DNA from: Rhodospirillaceae bacterium
GTDB taxonomy: Bacteria; Pseudomonadota; Alphaproteobacteria; Rhodospirillales; Magnetovibrionaceae
Reading direction: 5' to 3'
NCBI GenBank assembly: GCA_002401565.1
Contig: NVTL01000046.1
Coordinates: forward strand, 9,124-23,853
DNA length: 14,730 nucleotides
Part shown: positions 1-7,990 of the stretch, piece after piece
How the letters are laid out: each line of letters begins with the position of its first letter
Position numbering within the stretch: position 1 is the stretch's first letter
Notes under the pieces: generated by a model
Seen by the model: the letters and a program-made list of their open reading frames with translations, nothing else
Told to the model about the DNA's origin: nothing
The model's database searches: none
Made by a program: the position numbers and the translations under genes

Positions 1-503
1 ATCCACATCAAAAACATATTCAAAAAACCTTCGGGTTTTAAGATGCCAATCCACGCATACACACGAATTAAAAACGAGGTCCAAAACGGTAAAATCACCA
101 GCATCAACAAGATAGGTTGCCAAGACCGAGGAGCCCGCGCCATGCCATAAGAAATCGGGTAGCCAATCAACAGCGTGAAAAATGTTGAGATCAGGGCGAT
201 TTTGATACTGCTGACATATGATTTTATATACAGCGCATCACTGAACAACATAGCGTAATTATCAAGGTTCAGCTTGATTTGCACAAAGCCGTCTTCGACC
301 ATTTCGAACAAGGGTGTATAAGGCGGAATAGCCAGTTTCATTTCGGCGAAGCTGACTTTTAAGACAATCAGAAACGGCGCCAGAAACAACAGCAACAACC
401 AAATGTACGGCACCATCACTGTCAGGGTGCGGCCTTCCAATCCCCAGCGTTCACAACACCGGGCAAACCACAAAGGCTGAGAGGAGTCTGGTTTTTGCGT
501 CAT
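1..503 (-). CDS. potH: Putrescine/polyamine ABC transporter permease PotH (3' part beyond the window)
   Basis: This is the inner-membrane permease of a PotFGHI-type importer, where PotH and PotI together form the channel. The reading frame starts at ATG 503 and runs off the left edge after 167 complete codons, a little over half the usual length of about 315. A cytoplasmic N-terminus of about 28 residues precedes a first hydrophobic helix at about 29-50. Further helices lie at about 98-120 and 130-155. The segment around 137-154 (LPFWTSFLIRVYAWIGIL) closely resembles the conserved region of PotB/PotH permeases. The EAA loop that contacts the ATPase lies outside the window. A strong purine-rich ribosome binding site (GGGGAGGGGAG) lies just before the ATG, 18 bases after the potG stop. 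PotI is expected next to the left. I am confident of the family; putrescine as substrate is inferred from the operon. Confidence 0.9.
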   Translation of the reverse strand, partial: MTQKPDSSQPLWFARCCERWGLEGRTLTVMVPYIWLLLLFLAPFLIVLKVSFAEMKLAIPPYTPLFEMVEDGFVQIKLNLDNYAMLFSDALYIKSYVSSIKIALISTFFTLLIGYPISYGMARAPRSWQPILLMLVILPFWTSFLIRVYAWIGILKPEGFLNMFLMW

Positions 504-521
504 GATCTCCCCTCCCCCTTC

Positions 522-1670
522 TTAGCTCAACAACACAACAGAAGCATCGCTGTCCCACGTGACATAAACTTCGTCTTCCCACGTGATGGTGCGTTCGGTT
601 TCGCGGGTGCGGTTGGTCATGGTCACGGTCACCATGCGCTTGTCAAAAAGCCGCACATGATAAACGGATAGGTTACCCAAATAACCAATGTCCCAAACAA
701 TGCCTTTGATGACGTTTGTGCTTAGGTCGTCGGGAGCGTTCAGGCTGACAATCATTTTTTCCGGACGCACGGCGACCCAAACCTGTTCGCCATTTCCAGC
801 CTGAATGCTGCGACCCGTGTGTACGGGGGTGTTTATGCCTTTAATGTTGATGGTGGCAGAATCTTTTTCGACCTTGGCGACGATGCCTTCTAAAATATTG
901 ACCTCGCCAATAAACGTCGCGACTTTTCGGGAATTTGGATATTCATAGATATCCGCCGGGACCGCGACCTGAACCACCTTGCCCGTATCCACCATGGCGA
1001 TGCGTGACGAGACGGTCATGGCTTCTTCTTGGTCGTGGGTGACGATGACAAAGGTGATGCCCAGTTCTTCTTGGATGTTCATCAATTCAAATTGGGTTTC
1101 TTTGCGCAGTTTTTTATCCAACGCCCCCAGCGGTTCATCCAACAACAATATTTTGGGATTTTTCGCCAAGGACCGGGCCAAAGCCACCCGTTGACGTTGC
1201 CCACCCGAAAGCTGTTCTGGTTTGCGTTTTGAAAAGTCTTCCAGCTTCACCAAGCCAAGCATGCGGTTCACGGTATCGGAAATTTCATCCTTAGGCAGTT
1301 TGTCTTGTTTCAGACCAAAGGCGATGTTTTGTTCAACCGTCATGTGCGGAAACAACGCATAGGATTGAAACATCATATTGACCGGGCGTTTGTGGGGCGG
1401 CACACAGGACATGTCTTCGCCATCAATGAAAATCTTGCCGGACGTGGGCAATTCAAACCCAGCCAACATGCGCAATAATGTGGTCTTGCCACAGCCGCTG
1501 GGGCCCAAAAGCGAAAAGAATTCGCGTTCATAAATGTCTAAAGAAATATTGTCGACGGCGGTAAAGTTACCAAATTTTTTAGTGACGTTTTCAAGGCGCA
1601 CAAAAGGCTTTTCGCCGGAGTCCGTCCACGGCGTAAAAATAGCATTCGATTGAGGATTTTCATCAGCCAT
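522..1670 (-). CDS. potG: Putrescine/polyamine ABC transporter ATPase PotG
   Basis: This is the cytoplasmic ATPase that powers polyamine import through PotH/PotI. The 382 residues match the usual PotG length. The ABC domain covers about 24-255, with Walker A GPSGCGKT (56-63), a Q-loop near 102, the ABC signature LSGGQ (154-158) and Walker B ILLLDEP (174-180), followed by the switch histidine in IVTHDQEEAM. The remainder, about 260-382, fits the TOBE substrate/regulatory domain of the spermidine/putrescine ATPase subfamily. The N-terminal extension of about 20 residues before the domain is typical of PotG. The ATG at 1670 has an AAGGT ribosome binding site. The gene follows potF after a 72-base gap that contains a strong hairpin and precedes potH by 18 bases. 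The family is certain; the precise polyamine is inferred from the neighbours. Confidence 0.95.
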   Translation of the reverse strand: MADENPQSNAIFTPWTDSGEKPFVRLENVTKKFGNFTAVDNISLDIYEREFFSLLGPSGCGKTTLLRMLAGFELPTSGKIFIDGEDMSCVPPHKRPVNMMFQSYALFPHMTVEQNIAFGLKQDKLPKDEISDTVNRMLGLVKLEDFSKRKPEQLSGGQRQRVALARSLAKNPKILLLDEPLGALDKKLRKETQFELMNIQEELGITFVIVTHDQEEAMTVSSRIAMVDTGKVVQVAVPADIYEYPNSRKVATFIGEVNILEGIVAKVEKDSATINIKGINTPVHTGRSIQAGNGEQVWVAVRPEKMIVSLNAPDDLSTNVIKGIVWDIGYLGNLSVYHVRLFDKRMVTVTMTNRTRETERTITWEDEVYVTWDSDASVVLLS

Positions 1671-1700
1671 ATTTAGACCTTGTCTATACCTTAAAAGAAA

Positions 1701-1734
1701 ATGACCGCTTTGCTTTTTGAAGCAAAGCGGTCAT
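1701..1734 (-). terminator. Perfect 15-bp hairpin with T-rich tail between potF and potG (attenuator or mRNA stabiliser)
   Basis: Bases 1701-1715 and 1720-1734 are exact reverse complements around a 4-base loop. Read on the operon (minus) strand, the hairpin begins 8 bases after the potF stop codon and is followed by the T-rich run TTTCTTTTAA, as in a rho-independent terminator. potG begins about 30 bases further on with no obvious promoter, so partial termination is more likely than complete. Intercistronic hairpins downstream of binding-protein genes are known in other ABC importer operons, where they raise the binding protein relative to membrane components. The structure is directly visible; its effect on expression is inferred. 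Confidence 0.8.
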
Positions 1735-1742
1735 CGCTTGGT

Positions 1743-2849
1743 CTATTCGCCCACTTTCACACGGGTCCAAATGCTGGTCACAGCCCGTTGAGATTTAGGG
1801 TCATACGGTGTGGTGATGAACAAGCCTTTCATGGCTTCGGCAGACGGGTAAATGGCTTCGTCACCAATCACGTCAGCTTCCAAAAATTCCTCAGACGCTT
1901 TGTTGCCATTGGCGTAATAAACATAGTTAGACGCCTGAGCCATGACTTTTGCCCGCATGATGTAATTGATGAATGTGTGAGCATTATCAGCATGGGGAGC
2001 ATCGGCCGGAATGGCCATCATGTCGAACCACATTTGCGCGCCTTCGGACGGTGCAAAATAGGCAATTTCAACACCGTTGTTGGCTTCGGCTGCACGGTCA
2101 CGGGCTTGCAAAACATCACCCGACCAACCAATCGCCAAACAGATATCGCCGTTTGCCAAGGCATCAATATATTCAGACGAATGGAATTTACGGACGTAAG
2201 GACGGATCGCCATCAATACGGCTTCGGCCTTGGCAATGACGGCTTCGTCTTTGCTGTCGGGGTCTTCACCAATATAATTCAACGCAGCGGGAATCATTTC
2301 ATCGCTGGCGTCCAACATATACACACCGCAATCCGCAAATTTAGAAACGATGGCTGGGTTAAAAATCATGTCCCAAGACGTGGTCGGTGCATCGGGCATG
2401 CGGGCTTTGATCTGGCCAACGTTATAGCCAATGCCCGTGGTGCCCCACATGTAATTCACGGCGTATTGATTGCCGGGATCATACTTGTCGACGCGTTTTA
2501 AAACCACATCCCAAAGGTTACCCCAATTGGTGAGTTTTGATTTGTCCAGCTTTTGAAAAACGCCGGCTTCAATTTGGCGGCCCAAGAAAGTTCCCGACGG
2601 CACAACCACGTCATAGCCGGAATTGCCTGCCAACAATTTTGTTTCTAAAACATCGTTGGAATCAAAAACGTCATAGACCACTTTGATGCCCGTTTCGGCT
2701 TCGAATTCGGCCAAGACTTCTTCGGCAATGTAATCAGACCAGTTATAAACATTCACAACTTTTTCTTCGGCCTTATCACCACACCCGGCCAACACTAGAC
2801 CAGCCGCCAAAGCCACCGTTACGGCAATCGTTTTTTTAACCTGTTTCAT
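1743..2849 (-). CDS. potF: Putrescine-binding protein PotF (SpuD-like), predicted lipoprotein
   Basis: This is the substrate-binding protein that captures putrescine (or a related polyamine) outside the inner membrane and delivers it to PotGHI. The 368 residues match the PotF/PotD family. The basic N-terminus and hydrophobic core (about 1-20) end in LVLAGC, a lipobox with Cys23. Lipid anchoring is therefore likely, unlike the freely soluble periplasmic E. coli PotF. The mature protein opens with VVNVYNWSDYIAEEVLAEFEAETGI, the family hallmark of PotF/PotD proteins. An aromatic-rich ligand cleft is suggested by NYMWGTTGIGYN and AIGWSGDVLQA. The start at 2849 has a GGGGAG ribosome binding site. 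The gene lies 33 bases after spuC and is followed by a hairpin. It is the only binding protein in this part of the operon, where the Pseudomonas spu operon has two (SpuD, SpuE). Confidence 0.93.
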   Translation of the reverse strand: MKQVKKTIAVTVALAAGLVLAGCGDKAEEKVVNVYNWSDYIAEEVLAEFEAETGIKVVYDVFDSNDVLETKLLAGNSGYDVVVPSGTFLGRQIEAGVFQKLDKSKLTNWGNLWDVVLKRVDKYDPGNQYAVNYMWGTTGIGYNVGQIKARMPDAPTTSWDMIFNPAIVSKFADCGVYMLDASDEMIPAALNYIGEDPDSKDEAVIAKAEAVLMAIRPYVRKFHSSEYIDALANGDICLAIGWSGDVLQARDRAAEANNGVEIAYFAPSEGAQMWFDMMAIPADAPHADNAHTFINYIMRAKVMAQASNYVYYANGNKASEEFLEADVIGDEAIYPSAEAMKGLFITTPYDPKSQRAVTSIWTRVKVGE

Positions 2850-2882
2850 TTTAACTCCCCATAAGATCTTTAAATTTTAAAT

Positions 2883-4253
2883 CTACATTAAGCCAATATC
2901 TTTGGCCGTCATATCCAGACACATCCGTGCCTTATCCATCAATTCATCGATTTCATCTTTAGTGATCACCAAAGGTGGTGACAACAACATTGCATCCCCG
3001 GTCGCGCGCATGATGATATTATGCTCAAAACAATGGTTCCTGCAAATGGTGCCAACCTCACCGACCTTATCAAACGGTTCGTGGGTGGCTTTGTCCTTGA
3101 CCATTTCCAAGGCTCCGATCAAGCCCCGTCCACGCACCTGTCCCACCAAAGGATGGTCTAAAAATTCGTGTAGTCTTTTTTGAAAATAAGGGCCAACGTC
3201 ATTTTTCACACGGTCAACAATGCCTTCGTCGCGCAAAATCGTTATTGCGGCTTCGGCCACTGCGCACGATACCGGGTGACCGGAATAGGTATAACCGTGG
3301 TTAAAATCACCGCTGTCTTTTAACACGTCAACCACGCGGTCGTGTACCATCACACCCGAAATTGGAATGTATCCTGACGACATGCCTTTGGCCATGGTCA
3401 TCAAATCGGGCTCGAACCCAAACGACTGGCATCCGAACCATTCTCCGGTGCGGCCAAATCCGCAAATGACTTCGTCCGACACCAACAACACATCGTATTT
3501 TTGACAAATGCGTTGGATTTCGGGCCAATAACTGTCGGGGGGAACAATCACGCCCCCGGCCCCTTGAATGGGTTCGCCAATGAACGCCGCGACGGTATCG
3601 GCACCCAGTTCCAGTATTTTTTCTTCCAGCTTGCCTGCGGCTTTTAGACCATACTCGTCAGAGCTTAAATCGCCACCGTTAAAATACCAGTGCGGCTGTT
3701 CAATATGTTCAAAGCCGGGTAAAGGCAACGGGCCTTGTTCATGCATGTACCCCATGCCGCCCAAGCTGGCCCCGGCGATTGTGCTGCCGTGATAGGCATT
3801 TTCGCGGGCGATGATGGTTTTCTTTAAAGGTTGTTTTTTAGCGTCCCAATACCGCCACACCAAACGCACCATGGTGTCGTTGGATTCAGACCCGGAACTG
3901 CCATAAAAAACATTGTTAAAGCCATCGGGCGTGACTTCGGATAACAAAGTCGCCAAGGCCGTTGCGGGCATGGTGGTGGTTTGAAAAAATGTATTGTAAT
4001 ACGGCAAGGCGTTCATTTGCTTGGCCGCAACGTCCGCTAAGTCTTTGCGCCCATAACCAAGGCTGACGCACCACAGGCCCGCCATGCCATCGATGATTTT
4101 TTCACCTTCCAAATCCCAAATATAGACCCCTTCGCCATGGGTGATCACACGCACGCCTTTGGCGCTCAGTTCAGCGATATCACTGAACGGGTGCAGGTGA
4201 TGTTCGGCATCGTCACGTTGCCATTCGGCGGTGGAATTGCGGGGCACGTTCAT
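2883..4253 (-). CDS. spuC: Class III aminotransferase, SpuC-like (putrescine/polyamine--pyruvate aminotransferase)
   Basis: This is a PLP-dependent fold-type I enzyme that transfers an amino group from a diamine or omega-amino acid, probably to pyruvate. Conserved features are SSGSESNDT (phosphate-binding turn), AYHGST, GEPIQGAGG, the PLP aspartate in SDEVICGFGRTG (Asp260) and the Schiff-base lysine in MAKGMSSGYIP (Lys289), counted from the start used here. I chose ATG 4253 (456 residues) over ATG 4259 because the only ribosome binding site, AGGA, lies 7 bases before 4253 but just beside 4259. The length then agrees with SpuC. The gene follows puuA within a few bases and precedes potF. It occupies the spuC position of the Pseudomonas operon. 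It could instead act on GABA (PuuE role) or on gamma-glutamylputrescine. The family is certain; the exact substrate is not. Confidence 0.88.
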   Translation of the reverse strand: MNVPRNSTAEWQRDDAEHHLHPFSDIAELSAKGVRVITHGEGVYIWDLEGEKIIDGMAGLWCVSLGYGRKDLADVAAKQMNALPYYNTFFQTTTMPATALATLLSEVTPDGFNNVFYGSSGSESNDTMVRLVWRYWDAKKQPLKKTIIARENAYHGSTIAGASLGGMGYMHEQGPLPLPGFEHIEQPHWYFNGGDLSSDEYGLKAAGKLEEKILELGADTVAAFIGEPIQGAGGVIVPPDSYWPEIQRICQKYDVLLVSDEVICGFGRTGEWFGCQSFGFEPDLMTMAKGMSSGYIPISGVMVHDRVVDVLKDSGDFNHGYTYSGHPVSCAVAEAAITILRDEGIVDRVKNDVGPYFQKRLHEFLDHPLVGQVRGRGLIGALEMVKDKATHEPFDKVGEVGTICRNHCFEHNIIMRATGDAMLLSPPLVITKDEIDELMDKARMCLDMTAKDIGLM

Positions 4254-4262
4254 GGTCATATC

Positions 4263-5621
4263 CTAAACATTCAACAACAAGTGTTCACGTTCCCATGAAC
4301 TGATCACTTGGTCATAGGTTGCTAATTCTTCGCGTTTGACGATGCAGAACAAATCCACAAAACGCTCGCCAAAAATGCTGCGAATGTCTTTGTTGTTTTC
4401 AAATTTAATTAAGGCATCCGACAAATGGGTCGGCAGGTTTTTCGGCAGTATATAAGCGTTGCCCAATTGGGGTTCTGTTGGTTTTAGGTTTTTCACCATG
4501 CCCAAATAACCACAGGCCAAAGTGCCCGCGATGGCCAAATAAGGATTAACATCGGCCCCCGGCAAGCGGTTTTCGACCCGGCGATTGTTGGGGCCAGACC
4601 GGGGAACGCGCAGGCCGCAACTGCGGTTATCGCGGCCCCAATGGGTGTTGATGGGGGCTTCTTCATAACTGAAACGACGATACGAATTTACGTTCGGCGC
4701 AAACAAGGCCATCATCGACGGGCCATAGGTTTGAAGACCCGCGATATAAGACATGAACAACGCACTGTCTTCGCCGCTTTCGTCCACAAAAACGTTGTTG
4801 CCGGATTTCACATCATAAAGGCTTTGGTGAATGTGCAGCGCGCTGCCGGGTTCGTGCTGCATGGGTTTGGCCATAAAGGTCGCGTAAAAATCATGGTCAA
4901 TGGCGGTTTGGCGCACCGTGCGTTTGAACAAAAACACCTGATCCGCCAATTCCAAAGCATCGCCGTGCAGGAAGTTGACTTCCATTTGGGCCACGCCGCC
5001 TTCGTGATTGAGGGTATCGATATCAATGCGTTCGGCTTCGCAATAATCATAGACGTCTTCGAACATGGCATCGAATTCGTTGACCGCATCAATGCTGAAC
5101 GCTTGGCGCCCGGTTTCCGTCCGTCCGGATCGACCCACAGGGGGCTCCAGTGGATAATCCGGATCGATGTTCTTTTTCACCAAATACATTTCGACTTCGG
5201 GGGCAATTACGGGTTTCCACCCTTTGGCTTCATACAAGCCCAAAATTTCACGCAGGACTTGGCGCACCGAAATATCGACGGGGCCGGATTCTGGATAGAC
5301 GCAATCGCAAATAATTTGTGCCGTGGGTTCTTTGTACCACGGCACCGGACGAATGGTGTTGCCGTCCGGCATCATCACCACGTCAATATCAACCACCGAA
5401 ACCAATTCATCCGCATCGGGAAAATCCCCGGTGATGGTTTGCGTAAACATGGTTTCGGGCAAACGGTGAGAGCCACCTTTTAAGCCGCGCAGAAATTTTT
5501 CAGCGGGCAAAATTTTACCCCGAGCAATGCCCGAAATATCTGGCACCAAACATTCGACTTCGGTGATGCGATGTTCAGCACACCATTTTTCAATCTCAGT
5601 TATATTGCTTTCGATGGTCAT
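4263..5621 (-). CDS. puuA: Gamma-glutamylputrescine synthetase (PuuA/SpuB, glutamine synthetase superfamily)
   Basis: This enzyme ligates glutamate to putrescine using ATP, the committing step of the glutamylated putrescine route in the cytoplasm. The 452 residues are typical of PuuA/SpuB. Glutamine-synthetase-fold motifs are in order: metal-binding glutamates in APEVEMYL (Glu142, Glu144), NHEGGVAQMEVNF (Glu207, Glu214), the GSALHIHQSL histidine motif (His263, His265), APNVNSYRRF (308-317), the CGLRVP arginine (Arg338) and RVENRLPGADVNPY (348-361). The adenylylation-loop tyrosine region of true GlnA was not recognised. The ATG overlaps the puuD stop in an ATGA arrangement, so the two are probably translationally coupled, and spuC follows almost at once. 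Placement beside a gamma-glutamyl-GABA hydrolase and a polyamine importer supports PuuA over GlnA. A related glutamyl-amine ligase with another amine substrate cannot be excluded. Confidence 0.92.
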   Translation of the reverse strand: MTIESNITEIEKWCAEHRITEVECLVPDISGIARGKILPAEKFLRGLKGGSHRLPETMFTQTITGDFPDADELVSVVDIDVVMMPDGNTIRPVPWYKEPTAQIICDCVYPESGPVDISVRQVLREILGLYEAKGWKPVIAPEVEMYLVKKNIDPDYPLEPPVGRSGRTETGRQAFSIDAVNEFDAMFEDVYDYCEAERIDIDTLNHEGGVAQMEVNFLHGDALELADQVFLFKRTVRQTAIDHDFYATFMAKPMQHEPGSALHIHQSLYDVKSGNNVFVDESGEDSALFMSYIAGLQTYGPSMMALFAPNVNSYRRFSYEEAPINTHWGRDNRSCGLRVPRSGPNNRRVENRLPGADVNPYLAIAGTLACGYLGMVKNLKPTEPQLGNAYILPKNLPTHLSDALIKFENNKDIRSIFGERFVDLFCIVKREELATYDQVISSWEREHLLLNV

Positions 5622-6379
5622 TTACCTGCTCGATCCTGTGCACGTTTTCGACAAGCTTCCCCAAACTTATCAAACAACGCACGTGAAAATTCGTTTTCCA
5701 TAACTTTCCATTCGGGGTGCCACTGCACACCCAAAGCAAAGGCCTTGGCGTCCTTTACATGAAAAGCTTCAACCAAACCATCCGGGGCGCGGGCTTCGAT
5801 TTCTAACCCATCGGCCAATGCAGCAATGCCTTGGGTATGCAGGGAATTCACCTGAACGGTCAGGTCGGGGGAAAGTTCAGAAAGCTTGCCGCCTTTGGTT
5901 AAGGCAATGGAGTGGGCCGGGCCAAAATAAACATCAGGGGGTTGTGATCGGTCTTCGCGGTGATCGTTTAAGTTTGAGACCTCATGCACGCGTTGATGCA
6001 AGGTTCCGCCAAACGCCACGTTCATTTCCTGAAACCCGCGACAAATCGCAAATACCGGAATGCCATTTTCGATGGCGCGCAATAACAAAGGCAAGGTGGT
6101 CGCATCACGCGATGCATCATGCAAAGTACCGTCCGCGCTGGGCTCGCCATCATAATGATGAGGTTCAACGTTTGACAGGCTTCCGGTCAGATACAAGCCG
6201 TCACACATATCCAAAACATCTTCGCAATGGGTGCCGTAACCCAAGGCCGGCAAAATCAGCGGTGTCACGTTTGATGCCGCAACCAAGGCGTCAACGTACT
6301 TGGTCGCAACGGCATAATTTTCATAGCCGTCGACATCCTTCACGCACGCCGAAACGGCAACGATGGGCTGGGAACGCAT
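5618..6379 (-). CDS. puuD: Gamma-glutamyl-gamma-aminobutyrate hydrolase (PuuD/SpuA, class I glutamine amidotransferase-like)
   Basis: This enzyme hydrolyses gamma-glutamyl-GABA to glutamate and GABA, releasing the glutamate attached by PuuA. The 253 residues match the E. coli enzyme closely in length. It belongs to the C26 peptidase/class I amidotransferase fold. The nucleophile is Cys113 in AICRGFQEMNVAFGG, and the His-Glu pair is His221 and Glu223 in GVQWHPEW. DGLYLTGSLSNVEPHHYDG (about 60-78) and the short HQRVHE segment are also characteristic of the PuuD family. It is the first gene of the leftward operon, with an AAGGGG ribosome binding site before ATG 6379, and its TGA overlaps the puuA ATG. 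Its promoter should lie in the 274-bp region shared with puuB. Confidence 0.93.
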   Translation of the reverse strand: MRSQPIVAVSACVKDVDGYENYAVATKYVDALVAASNVTPLILPALGYGTHCEDVLDMCDGLYLTGSLSNVEPHHYDGEPSADGTLHDASRDATTLPLLLRAIENGIPVFAICRGFQEMNVAFGGTLHQRVHEVSNLNDHREDRSQPPDVYFGPAHSIALTKGGKLSELSPDLTVQVNSLHTQGIAALADGLEIEARAPDGLVEAFHVKDAKAFALGVQWHPEWKVMENEFSRALFDKFGEACRKRAQDRAGK

Positions 6380-6653
6380 GTTTGGTCTGCCCCTTCTTCA
6401 AGAAATATCCGGATTTCCCCAATCCGTTCGATATATGCAACACTAACACGTCACTTTGTTTTTCACAAGCAGCATCAATATCGGCCACACAAACCTAGCT
6501 TTACCCTGTTTAATCAACAAGATAAGCATCACTCACCCGAACATATATAGACTTTTATAAAAATCTTACATTAAAGTATATTAGACATATAGCTTGACAC
6601 CAAGGGGGGCAAAAGTGGCATAGTCCTTATACAAATTCAGTCAAGGTAAGACC
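6380..6653. promoter_or_regulatory. Divergent promoter region between puuD and puuB
   Basis: This 274-bp gene-free region must carry promoters for both arms of the polyamine cluster. Its right half (about 6540-6600) is strongly AT-rich. A TTGACA -35-like hexamer lies at 6594-6599 on the puuB side, but the best -10-like match (CATAGT, 6619-6624) is 19 bases away, so the promoter is only tentative. The motif ACATATA occurs at 6541-6547 and again at 6585-6591, a possible regulator site. No convincing sigma-54 promoter was found on either strand, and no PuuR-like palindrome stands out. Confidence 0.5.
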
Positions 6654-7943
6654 ATGAGCACAATTCACAACGACCATCACGCCGATTCTTATTATGCCAC
6701 TTCCACAGTTCCGTCCCCCAACCGCGAAAAGCTAAAAGGGGATGTGACGTGCGATGTCTGCGTGATTGGCGCGGGCATCACCGGAGCGTCGGCAGCGCTT
6801 CATCTGGCGGAACAAGGCTATAACGTTATTGTCGTTGAATCCCATCAAGTCGGCTGGGGCGCCTCTGGACGCAGCGGCGGACAAGCCATCATCGGCTATA
6901 ACAAAGGCTTTCGTGACATTGTTAAAATGGTTGGCCCCGACGATGCTCAGAAGCTTTGGGATATGGGCCTGTATTCCAAAAAATTACTCGTTGATACGGT
7001 CGCAGAACATTCCATTGAATGCGATTTAAAGTGGGGCCATTTGATGATGGCCATCAAACCCCGTCAAGTTCGTGAATTGGCTGACCTTAAAGAGGAAATG
7101 GAAGTTGAGACCCATTACCAAGGTCTTCAAACGCTTTCAAAAGCCGAAGCCCGTGAACGGGTTGGCAGTGAAAAATACATCGGCGCCCTTTATGATCCGG
7201 GATCGGGCCATCTGCACCCTTTAAATTACACACTGGGCTTGGCCTGTGCGGCCGAACGCGCCGGGGCAAAGATTTATGAGCATTCCCCCGCCACCCATAT
7301 TCAAGAAGGCCTCAAGCCCGTCATCACCACGCCGTTTGGCAAAGTCACCTGTGAACACGTCATCATGTGCGCCAATGCGTATTTGGAAAAATTAGAGCCC
7401 AGCATATCTAAAAAGATCATGCCCGTGGGCACCTTTATCGTCGCCACAGAACCCTTGGGCGAAGACCTGTGCAAAAGCCTGATCCGCGATGACGAAGGCG
7501 TGGTGGACATTAATTTTGTGCTGAATTATTGGCGGCGGTCTGCCGATCACCGCATGTTGTTTGGTGGACGGGTCAGCTATTCCGGCATCGTGCCATTTGA
7601 TTTAAAGCAAACCATGGGAAAATCCATGCGCGACATTTATCCGCAACTGGACGGCAAAAAAATCGATTATGCGTGGGGCGGAAATGTTGCCATCACGGTC
7701 AACCGCATGCCCCATTTTGGACGGGTTGGCAAAAACATTTATTTCGCCCACGGATTTTCGGGCCACGGCATTTTATTTACGGGACTGGCCGGAAAATTAA
7801 TGGCCGAAGCCGTGCAAGGCACCGCTGAACAATTTGACGTGTTTGCCCGCATTCCCCATATGTCCTTTCCGGGTGGAGCCATAATGCGCAAGCCCGCACT
7901 GGTCATGTCGATGGCCTATTTTAAGCTTCGGGACCTTCTCTAA
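6654..7943 (+). CDS. puuB: Gamma-glutamylputrescine oxidoreductase (PuuB, FAD-dependent DAO family)
   Basis: This flavoenzyme oxidises gamma-glutamylputrescine to gamma-glutamyl-gamma-aminobutyraldehyde, releasing ammonia and hydrogen peroxide. The 429 residues match PuuB (about 426). A Rossmann FAD site at about 34-62 contains GAGITG (39-44) and the ribose-binding Glu62. It is followed by GWGASGRSGGQAIIGYNKG, the signature of the PuuB-like DAO subfamily. The C-terminal FAD-closing segment is MPHFGRVGKNIYFAHGFSGHGILFTGLAGKLMAEA (about 356-390). It is the first gene rightward of the divergent promoter region, with a modest AAGG ribosome binding site. It supplies the oxidation step between PuuA and PuuD encoded on the other arm. 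A relative acting on another glutamylated amine is possible. Confidence 0.9.
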   Translation: MSTIHNDHHADSYYATSTVPSPNREKLKGDVTCDVCVIGAGITGASAALHLAEQGYNVIVVESHQVGWGASGRSGGQAIIGYNKGFRDIVKMVGPDDAQKLWDMGLYSKKLLVDTVAEHSIECDLKWGHLMMAIKPRQVRELADLKEEMEVETHYQGLQTLSKAEARERVGSEKYIGALYDPGSGHLHPLNYTLGLACAAERAGAKIYEHSPATHIQEGLKPVITTPFGKVTCEHVIMCANAYLEKLEPSISKKIMPVGTFIVATEPLGEDLCKSLIRDDEGVVDINFVLNYWRRSADHRMLFGGRVSYSGIVPFDLKQTMGKSMRDIYPQLDGKKIDYAWGGNVAITVNRMPHFGRVGKNIYFAHGFSGHGILFTGLAGKLMAEAVQGTAEQFDVFARIPHMSFPGGAIMRKPALVMSMAYFKLRDLL

Positions 7944-7990
7944 TTTCAGGTATACTAAAGCAGATAGATTTTTAATTTGGGATCAAAGTC

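Noticed and set aside
1701..2501. 266-codon plus-strand open frame opposite potF
   Set aside because: It is antisense to potF and its first codons lie inside the intercistronic hairpin. No recognisable domain or membrane pattern is visible.
2861..2881. AT-rich palindrome-like stretch between spuC and potF
   Set aside because: It is short, of simple A/T composition and inside a 33-base operon gap, so there is no basis for calling a promoter or terminator.
4641..5483. 280-codon plus-strand open frame opposite puuA
   Set aside because: It lies wholly antisense to a gene with full glutamine-synthetase motifs, has low-complexity His/Phe-rich translation and no ribosome binding site, so it is a codon-bias shadow.
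6433..6454. Possible minus-strand sigma-54 promoter for puuD (TTGCAT present)
   Set aside because: The -12-like TTGC is present but the GG of the -24 element is absent at the right distance.
6616..6632. Possible sigma-54 promoter upstream of puuB (TGGCATAG...TTAT)
   Set aside because: The -24-like TGGCA is present, but the required GC of the -12 element is missing at 10-base spacing.
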